Assembly: GCA_003118195.1 (NCBI GenBank)
Contig: BEXV01002508.1
Location: forward strand, 28,802-40,469
Source: Hemicentrotus pulcherrimus
Taxonomy: Eukaryota > Echinodermata > Echinoidea > Camarodonta > Strongylocentrotidae
Direction: 5' to 3'
Length of the DNA: 11,668 nt
Below the pieces are notes generated by a model. The model worked only from the letters and a program-made list of their open reading frames with translations. It was not told the DNA's origin and searched no databases. Within the stretch, counting starts at the first letter, position 1, and each line of letters begins with the position of its first letter. The translations under genes were made by a program, and so were the position numbers. Positions 10,601-11,668 of the stretch are shown here, piece after piece.

Positions 10601-11643
10601 CTGCGCATGCGCGAACCAGAATTTCTCAGTCCTGTTGATTTTCACGACCGTACACGGCCATGATAGCGTTCGTTCCCTTAAAAGACGGAAGAGCAGTATC
10701 ACCATATTTCTCCCGTCGTCGTTGATTCCGTCGTCTTTGCTAAAGCACTCTATTATCAAAAGTAAAGAAACTATCATTCATTGAATTCAAAGGATCATGC
10801 AGCCTTGTTGTAAACTCTAGACTCGGCCTCCACAGGAAGGCCAGTAGTGAAGGATCAGGGACCCGTTTCACAAAGCCTTTTTTCAATGACAAAAATCAGT
10901 GACAAATCTGCTGATAACCAATCAGAAGCAAGGATTTCAGTAGCTAATAACAAAAACAGTAATTTGTCACTGATGACAAGTTTTGAGAAACGCCCCCCTG
11001 AACTATATATTGATGTTTTGAGAGTGGGCGTTTACACTGCAAAACTCTTTGAAATTTCTCCCAGCGTTTCATGAAACGATACTCCAAAGGTGGATTTTTT
11101 TTTTAGTGGCTTATCAACAGCTGACAAAACACTGAAATGTAATAAAAATAGACAGTTTTGCTCACAGCATAAGTGCAGCTCATAATAAACAATACAGTAA
11201 AACCTGTTTATAAAGACCCCCCAAGAGAGATAAGAAAAGTGAGGTTCCTTTCAATGAGAAGTAATTTTGAAGGGAAACAATGTGGGCTTTGTAGACAAGT
11301 GGTCTTTCTATAGCCACAAGTGTGCTGGCTCAGTCAGTAGAGCGTCCGCCTCACAACCGGGAGGTCGTGGGTTCAAATCCCTGCCGCGACACACCAAAAG
11401 ACGTTAATAGATGGAAGTTACTGCTACCTTGCTTGGCGTTCAACAATAAGGGATAGAGCAACGTCGATCTGGCGCTACTTATTTAATAAAATTTTGAGTG
11501 GACTTTAAAAGATTATTATTATTATCATTATTATTATTATAAAGCAGGTTTGACTGTACTTACCTTCTTAGATTGACTGGATGCGACCTCAGAACCCACC
11601 TGGTAGGAGATGTTCAGATGCACTGGTTTGTAACTTTTAGAAT
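181..11643 (-). CDS. BRD10: BRD10 (KIAA2026)-like bromodomain/DDT-WHIM/AT-hook nuclear protein, partial, 11 exons
   Basis: Join on the minus strand: 11643-11564, 10269-10068, 8994-8826, 8382-8300, 7861-7641, 6323-6163, 5473-5365, 4658-4521, 3501-3325, 2545-2165, 1635-181. All introns are GT-AG and all phases agree, giving 1,058 complete codons open at both ends. Numbering residues from the first complete codon, I see a bromodomain (about 43-149), a charged coiled coil (about 199-240), a DDT-like then WHIM-like region (about 252-440), three AT-hooks (near 474, 517, 557) and a long acidic exon. Such domains are known in chromatin proteins: bromodomains read acetyl-lysine, DDT/WHIM modules often contact ISWI-type remodellers, and AT-hooks bind the minor groove of AT-rich DNA. 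A nuclear chromatin role is therefore inferred; the biochemical role of BRD10 itself is poorly known to me. The assignment rests on remembered resemblance in domain order, the PMWL motif and the block at the end of exon 11. The alternative is another DDT/bromodomain protein such as CECR2, but there the DDT precedes the bromodomain. Confidence 0.82.
381..582 (-). repeat. In-frame tandem repeat, 75-nt unit, in the acidic exon
   Basis: On the plus strand the words ccacatccaycgcttcttcc and agtgcttctcctttttc recur with a 75-base period (copies at about 381-455 and 456-530, and a shorter one at 531-582). In protein they give EKGEAL + acidic spacer + (E)LALKEEAMDVEP three times. The first protein copy lacks six residues (the ELAL stretch). 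The 75-nt period is a multiple of three, so copy-number change would keep the frame. Confidence 0.85.
1636..2164 (-). other. Intron 10 (between exons 10 and 11)
   Basis: A 529-bp phase-0 intron. It holds a run of C at about 1856-1866 and a purine-rich microsatellite of gaaa/gaga units at about 1921-1975. I see no transposon ends and no coding potential in it. Confidence 0.8.
1921..1975. repeat. Purine-rich microsatellite (gaaa/gaga)n
   Basis: An uninterrupted plus-strand purine stretch built from gagaaagaa and gaaa units. It is simple sequence; the ORF through it is an artefact of the repeat. Confidence 0.9.
2165..2545 (-). CDS. BRD10: BRD10 exon 10: three AT-hooks
   Basis: A 381-nt exon in phase 0 at both ends (127 codons, 447-573), acceptor cttacacag|AAAGTGG and donor AAAAAG|gtgagct. 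It is basic, poor in hydrophobic residues and holds three near-identical AT-hooks: GPKKRGRPRKNAD (core RGRP 474-477), GPKKRGRPRKDAG (517-520) and SGRGRPRKDG (557-560). Between them lie Thr/Pro/Ala-rich spacers (TPARAGNTPASAGKTPASQG, TPSQAN twice). AT-hooks bind the minor groove of AT-rich DNA and the KKRGRPRK runs can also serve in nuclear import. The repeated spacers suggest growth by internal duplication. I do not recall canonical AT-hook triplets in vertebrate BRD10, so this may be a lineage feature. Confidence 0.87.
2546..3324 (-). other. Intron 9 (between exons 9 and 10)
   Basis: A 779-bp phase-0 intron. Besides the palindromic element at 2746-2874 it contains a short gggttagggttagg word near 2646 and, at 3055-3130, several scattered tgcgca/gcgcaa words. 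The rest is AT-rich with no recognisable feature. Confidence 0.8.
2746..2874. mobile_element. Palindromic MITE with long arms
   Basis: A 129-bp element whose ends are gactggc... and ...gccagtc and whose arms share gggagataccacata with its reverse complement. In the centre catattgccc (2792-2801) and gggcaatatg (2816-2825) pair perfectly around a 14-base loop. The flanks aatat (left) and aatat (right) suggest a target duplication, though both are AT-rich. I recall similar elements as abundant in sea urchin genomes. A transcript across it would form a strong hairpin. Confidence 0.75.
3325..3501 (-). CDS. BRD10: BRD10 exon 9: WHIM2-like segment and basic tail
   Basis: A 177-nt exon in phase 0 at both ends (59 codons, 388-446), acceptor ctgctccacag|GAAACTG and donor AAAAAG|gtaaaat. 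It reads ETDYDVWFGVDTSVVEDQRV, then VVLGEDDEKASYLYFPHLL, then STDLRIYRQAQIKEEKPKKK. The pattern LG.D.....Y.YFP.....D.RIYRQ is the WHIM2-type strand-loop that closes the DDT-WHIM fold. The lysine-rich end leads into the AT-hook exon. Confidence 0.88.
3502..4520 (-). other. Intron 8 (between exons 8 and 9)
   Basis: A 1,019-bp phase-0 intron. The exon 9 side holds a small imperfect direct repeat (aacaatgatataatgc at about 3548 and aacaatgatattatgc at about 3599), a C/A-rich tract at about 3770-3792 and otherwise unique AT-rich DNA. The exon 8 side is mostly the composite element at 4033-4455. Confidence 0.8.
4033..4455. mobile_element. Composite inverted-repeat element (family B)
   Basis: The left end has caaagactaagattgactt (4044 onward) and the right end mirrors it as aagtcgatcttagtctttg followed by tgaaacaccccc. 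The first 265 bp or so align with the shorter element at 9590-9823 (shared words gctctcaccat, ggcattggtct, cgtacaaatc, tggtcacaaat, gcatgaatggcctg, agtccaact), but here a second, reversed piece ending in the same terminus is added. It looks like two copies fused or nested. Short ORFs in it are artefacts. Confidence 0.7.
4521..4658 (-). CDS. BRD10: BRD10 exon 8: WHIM1-like segment
   Basis: A 138-nt exon in phase 0 at both ends (46 codons, 342-387), acceptor cattccacag|GTTGCC and donor CTCTTT|gtaagta. It reads VARHLYIPERFFEVLGDVNP, then the WHIM1-like helix DLSIYERVWILKGMCDHLF. In WHIM modules this helix (L...R..IL..LCD..L) packs on the DDT helices. The FF.VLG.VNPL block is one of the features I associate with BRD10 rather than BAZ or CECR2. 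Confidence 0.87.
4984..5037. mobile_element. Decayed fragment of a family B end
   Basis: The stretch ttaagtccaacttagagatt followed by gatctttgtacaacaacccc resembles the right end of 9590-9823 (taagtccaacttaaagtcaa ... cttagcaaaacacccc). Only one end is visible and it is diverged. Confidence 0.45.
5189..5338. mobile_element. MITE (family A') between exons 7 and 8
   Basis: A 150-bp element with ends ggggccctgtttcataaaac and gaaacagggccc. The interior word gccaatcagatgcc and atttcagtagcttataac are shared with 9895-10043, same orientation, and more distantly with family A. It ends 27 bp from exon 7. Confidence 0.8.
5365..5473 (-). CDS. BRD10: BRD10 exon 7: middle of the DDT/WHIM-like region
   Basis: A 109-nt exon with acceptor ttttctacag|GGTTTC and donor AAAGC|gtgagtc, phase 2 in and phase 0 out; 36 codons (306-341) after a split Arg. 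It reads VSKKPAMPYEFWQDKLRKKL then DIWYAFLNVDSATRQS. The PYEFWQ..LR.K...WY pattern agrees with my memory of the stretch between the DDT helices and the WHIM-like part in BRD10. Transposons lie close on both sides: one ends 27 bp below (5338), another begins 32 bp above (5505). Confidence 0.83.
5474..6162 (-). other. Intron 6 (between exons 6 and 7)
   Basis: A 689-bp phase-2 intron, most of which (5505-5985) is a transposon-derived tandem repeat. The remaining 180 bp toward exon 6 is AT-rich and featureless. Confidence 0.8.
5505..5985. repeat. Tandem array derived from a tacagtgaaacctg MITE
   Basis: It starts with the terminus tacagtgaaacctgcctgta, related to 11193. Six copies of a word of the type gagaaaccattttcaaggg follow at about 5571, 5656, 5744, 5812, 5899 and 5969. 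The spacing from the second copy on alternates between about 87 and 69 bases, so the later part reads as a higher-order unit near 155 bases. Each unit also contains tgtggtctttgtagacagg. No right-hand terminus is seen. The long open frame on the minus strand (5533-5967) follows from repeat units lacking stops and is not a gene. Confidence 0.82.
6163..6323 (-). CDS. BRD10: BRD10 exon 6: DDT-like domain
   Basis: A 161-nt exon with acceptor tttctttgtag|ATTCCAG and donor AAAAG|gtaagtg (53 codons, residues 252-304, phase 0 in, phase 2 out). The run IPAIGQFFKLCRENMYLPEF followed by SLFELERALVLPQSSQLVAR and IFTNVLT has the spacing of a DDT domain: LP.F...ELE.AL..P....L...I...LL. DDT domains are three-helix modules found in ISWI partners (ACF1/BAZ, CECR2, RSF1, BPTF). 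Contact with a remodeller is an inference from family, not shown here. Confidence 0.85.
6488..6582 (+). mobile_element. LINE-like 3' tail fragment
   Basis: The plus strand reads gatgtataaatgtacc ... atgcagaaatcaaatcaaat caaataaac, ending in short (aatca)n repeats. The same kind of ending (gatgcagaaaccaataaatt ... aaatcaaatcaa) closes the element at 7621, so both are probably 3' ends of one non-LTR family. No reverse transcriptase is visible. Confidence 0.45.
6935..7621 (+). mobile_element. LINE-like 3' region, interrupted by a TIR element
   Basis: The plus strand has gggctgcgggcacgtcaagc ... tgtagccctcctacat, an imperfect stem I associate with 3' untranslated regions of echinoderm LINEs. It continues AT-rich to 7122 and resumes after the inserted element with tgtatgacgaaaaagaaaaa gatgcag and an (aatca)-type tail. 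The left limit is a guess. It ends about 20 bp from the donor of exon 5. Confidence 0.45.
7129..7553. mobile_element. 425-bp TIR element with TATTAT target duplication
   Basis: Perfect 14-bp inverted ends, cagagctgccaacc (7129-7142) and ggttggcagctctg (7540-7553), are flanked by tattat at 7123-7128 and tattat at 7554-7559. The interior has A-runs and no credible coding region, so this is a non-autonomous DNA transposon. The CAGAG ends recall hAT elements, but hAT makes 8-bp duplications, so the superfamily is open. Confidence 0.83.
7641..7861 (-). CDS. BRD10: BRD10 exon 5: charged coiled coil
   Basis: A 221-nt exon (73 codons, residues 179-251, phase 1 in, phase 0 out) with acceptor tctattgacag|GGCGG and a rather weak donor, GGGAG|gtgcgat. 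It opens RRVSQRILENRN, then has a strongly charged helix (about 199-240: MEKQLEKEEEERRKQRIIER and onward to LNRRLVEWEKDELL) with leucine/isoleucine at heptad-like spacing, so a coiled coil or long single helix is likely. It ends KSMWE, which with the next exon reads MWE-IPAIGQFF, the tryptophan-containing lead-in that DDT regions such as CECR2's also show. A LINE-like tail ends about 20 bp from the donor. Confidence 0.88.
7862..8299 (-). other. Intron 4 (between exons 4 and 5)
   Basis: A 438-bp phase-1 intron. Its one visible pattern is the word gtgacgtatgggac at 8021-8034 and gtgacgtacgggac at 8190-8203. I see no transposon ends and no coding potential. Confidence 0.8.
8300..8382 (-). CDS. 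BRD10: BRD10 exon 4: short linker after the bromodomain
   Basis: An 83-nt exon too short to stand out as an ORF. I placed it because exons 3 (phase 2 out) and 5 (needs phase 1 in) cannot be joined directly. Here an acceptor ttcttccag|GCATATAC and a donor GTTTG|gtaagtgt enclose exactly 27 codons plus one base at each side, repairing both junctions: R-HIRDKTHFHATNDPQ...AMSSTF-G. The sequence is polar and shows no domain; Thr/Ser near the end could be modified, but nothing shows it. Confidence 0.8.
8383..8825 (-). other. Intron 3 (between exons 3 and 4)
   Basis: A 443-bp phase-2 intron. It is AT-rich, with no repeat or RNA signal that I can recognise. Confidence 0.8.
8826..8994 (-). CDS. BRD10: BRD10 exon 3: second half of the bromodomain
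   Basis: A 169-nt exon between the acceptor tttccctccag|TTGAAGAG and the donor TCTCAAG|gtaaa. It enters in phase 1 (completing Ile with exon 2) and leaves in phase 2. The residues (95-149) form helices A, B and C: EEKFEDVEYTSITEFVADVR, then QIFENCYRYNG, whose Asn at residue 124 is the canonical acetyl-lysine-anchoring asparagine, then helix C ending in FEQKLTQLS. With WPF and Tyr81 from exon 2, the pocket looks complete, so binding of an acetylated lysine is plausible. The C-helix ending in QKL..LSR fits my memory of BRD10. Confidence 0.9.
9170..9360. repeat. T-rich pyrimidine tract
   Basis: Long runs of t interspersed with tctt and ttctt units, including (ttc)n at about 9225-9242. The frame open through it (rich in Phe) reflects base composition, not a gene. 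Confidence 0.85.
9590..9823. mobile_element. MITE, family B, full-length copy
   Basis: About 234 bp with ends gggggtgtttcacaaagact and cttagcaaaacacccc, continuing inward as aagatcaacttt and taaagtcaatctta. It provides the reference for the composite element at 4033-4455. No coding capacity. Confidence 0.78.
9895..10043. mobile_element. MITE, family A', close to the exon 2 donor
   Basis: A 149-bp element with ends ggggcctgttacataaatct and gttttatgaaacagggccc, very close to 5189-5338. On the coding strand it starts 24 bp into intron 2. The flanks share the similar words agacacttacttct (left) and agacacctacttctt (right of the element, at the donor), which may be a longer local duplication. Confidence 0.8.
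10068..10269 (-). CDS. BRD10: BRD10 exon 2: first half of the bromodomain
   Basis: The exon runs from acceptor ttgacag|AATAAGG to donor AGAA|gtaggt (202 nt, phase 0 in, phase 1 out; 67 codons). It encodes helix Z and the ZA loop of a bromodomain: the WPF shelf (residues 65-67), then PDYYDRIK with the conserved ZA-loop tyrosine at residue 81, which keeps exactly the W-to-Y spacing I know from BET bromodomains. The loop ends PMWL (88-91) where most bromodomains have PMDL; as I recall it, BRD10 also carries W here. The donor was chosen because phase 1 joins to exon 3 as ...PMWLTR-I-EEKFEDVEY, restoring a continuous domain; reading on would hit AGT AGG TGT with no such match. Two decayed copies of this exon lie upstream in the gene (10353-10490 and 10759-10857). 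A MITE ends 24 bp beyond the donor. Confidence 0.88.
10353..10490 (-). pseudogene. Decayed partial copy of bromodomain exon 2 (pseudo-exon 2b)
   Basis: On the coding strand it begins with an intact acceptor (cttgtttccag) and AATAAGGGCAACGACC, as in exon 2. It encodes NKGNDPTALAVLRSLTPVLQ QGYR, then one inserted base (plus strand gatatct against gattct) shifts the frame to an immediate stop. A deletion of about 15 bases removes the end of the helix and the WPF shelf, and similarity stops before PDYY, so there is no donor and no pocket. If spliced in, it would truncate the protein. Confidence 0.85.
10538..10753. mobile_element. 216-bp MITE with TATCA target duplication, inserted in the duplicated intron segment
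   Basis: The ends gtagggcgctttcacaaaca and the reverse complement of the right end, atagagtgctttagcaaaga, continue to cgacgga on both sides (21 of 27 bases match). tatca flanks it at 10533-10537 and 10754-10758. The intact counterpart at about 10300 (ctatcattatcaaaag) shows the site without the insert. No coding capacity; GC-rich centre with tgcgcatgcgcg. Confidence 0.85.
10759..10857 (-). pseudogene. Second, more diverged partial copy of the exon 2 region (pseudo-exon 2c)
   Basis: The intron side (agtaaagaaactatcattca ... ttcaaaggatcatgcagcc) matches 10312-10355, which precedes copy 2b. Then the coding strand reads GATCCTTCACTACTGGCC, encoding DPSLLAFLWRPSLE, recognisably related to DPTALAVLRRLTPE of exon 2. 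The acceptor side is lost: a family A MITE begins at 10858. Confidence 0.6.
10858..10999 (+). mobile_element. MITE copy (family A)
   Basis: About 142 bp with ends gggacccgtttcacaaagcc and gttttgagaaacgccccc, nearly identical to the reverse complement of 32-171. The frame it leaves open (SQSLFSMTKISDKSADNQSE) is also found past exon 11, and in both places it is transposon DNA. Confidence 0.8.
11193..11558. mobile_element. MITE (tacagtaaaacctg family) carrying a SINE
   Basis: The left end tacagtaaaacctgtttata and the right end aaagcaggtttgactgta (11541-11558) are inverted copies of each other. The left interior (agagataagaaaagtgagg, ggctttgtagacaagtggtc) matches the start of the array at 5505. 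A tRNA-derived SINE fills the centre. The right end lies 5 bp from exon 1 of the window. Confidence 0.75.
11320..11540 (+). mobile_element. tRNA-derived SINE
   Basis: The head (11320-11396) resembles a tRNA: A-box tggctcagtcag (11326-11337), D-arm gctc/gagc, an anticodon-arm loop ctcacaa giving CAC (valine-like) with one mispaired base in the stem, B-box ggttcaaatcc (11370-11380), and gcgacac-a-cca as a 3' acceptor strand opposite gtgtgc. A body of about 110 bases and an (att)n tail to 11540 follow. The T-stem has two mismatches and the 5' acceptor strand lacks a base, so this is a SINE and not a working tRNA gene. It has internal RNA polymerase III signals on the strand opposite the host gene. 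It could belong to the SURF-type sea urchin SINEs, from memory only. Confidence 0.82.
11564..11643 (-). CDS. BRD10: BRD10 exon 1 of the window (internal exon, N-terminal linker)
   Basis: An 80-nt exon bounded by a pyrimidine-rich acceptor ending ctcacag and a strong donor, AAG|gtaagtac. Only one frame is open: two leading bases complete a codon from an upstream exon outside the window, then 26 codons (SKSYKPVHLNISYQVGSEV...QSKK) end in phase 0 and join cleanly to the bromodomain exon. I recognise no domain in it. The exon cannot hold the start codon because it opens with an acceptor and a split codon. The donor lies almost against the end of a transposon at 11558. Confidence 0.72.
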
Positions 11644-11668
11644 CTGTGAGCAAGATAAGAATAACAAC

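Larger units (their letters stand above)
10270..11563 (-). other. Intron 1 of the window
   Basis: A 1,294-bp phase-0 intron between the N-terminal linker and the bromodomain. It is the most rearranged intron: two decayed copies of the exon 2 region, a 216-bp MITE (10538-10753), a family A MITE (10858-10999) and a MITE carrying a SINE (11193-11558). The stretch 11000-11192 is unique AT-rich DNA. Confidence 0.8.

Noticed and set aside
11320..11396. Functional tRNA-Val gene
   Set aside because: The acceptor lacks a base, the T-stem has two mismatches and the anticodon stem one, and a SINE body with an (att)n tail follows.

Overview
This window looks like a piece of a deuterostome animal genome, probably an echinoderm and most likely a sea urchin. 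The gene content is one intron-rich nuclear gene read entirely on the minus strand, with GT-AG introns of about 0.4-1.3 kb. The introns are packed with short inverted-repeat transposons, a tRNA-derived SINE and pieces that look like LINE 3' ends. The organism call rests on the style of the gene and on my memory of these repeat families, not on a database search.

The gene occupies almost the whole window. I could join eleven consecutive exons on the minus strand (from 11643 down to 181). Every junction keeps the reading frame, giving 1,058 complete codons that are open at both ends: the start codon lies beyond position 11668 and the stop codon lies below position 1. In order, the protein holds a short N-terminal segment, a bromodomain (exons 2-3), a charged coiled coil (exon 5), a DDT-like plus WHIM-like region (exons 6-9), a basic exon with three AT-hooks (exon 10), and a long acidic, low-complexity exon with a short conserved block at its end (exon 11). 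The order bromodomain, DDT/WHIM-like region, AT-hooks, together with a PMWL motif in the bromodomain and a block of the type GEFELVCDSVESFRALIE, matches what I recall of BRD10 (KIAA2026), a poorly characterised nuclear protein. I call it a BRD10 orthologue.

Region by region on the plus-strand scale: 1-180 intron with a MITE touching the splice donor; 181-1635 acidic exon 11; 2165-2545 AT-hook exon 10; 3325-3501, 4521-4658, 5365-5473 and 6163-6323 the DDT/WHIM-like exons; 7641-7861 coiled-coil exon 5; 8300-8382 linker exon 4; 8826-8994 and 10068-10269 the bromodomain exons; 10270-10857 two decayed partial copies of bromodomain exon 2, one split by a 216-bp MITE; 11193-11558 a MITE carrying a tRNA-like SINE; 11564-11643 exon 1 of the window. 

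I see no second gene, no functional RNA gene, no CRISPR array and no promoter. The points most worth a second look are the partial triplication of the bromodomain exon, the habit of MITEs ending within 5-32 bp of splice sites, and the nested transposon structures with clear target-site duplications.
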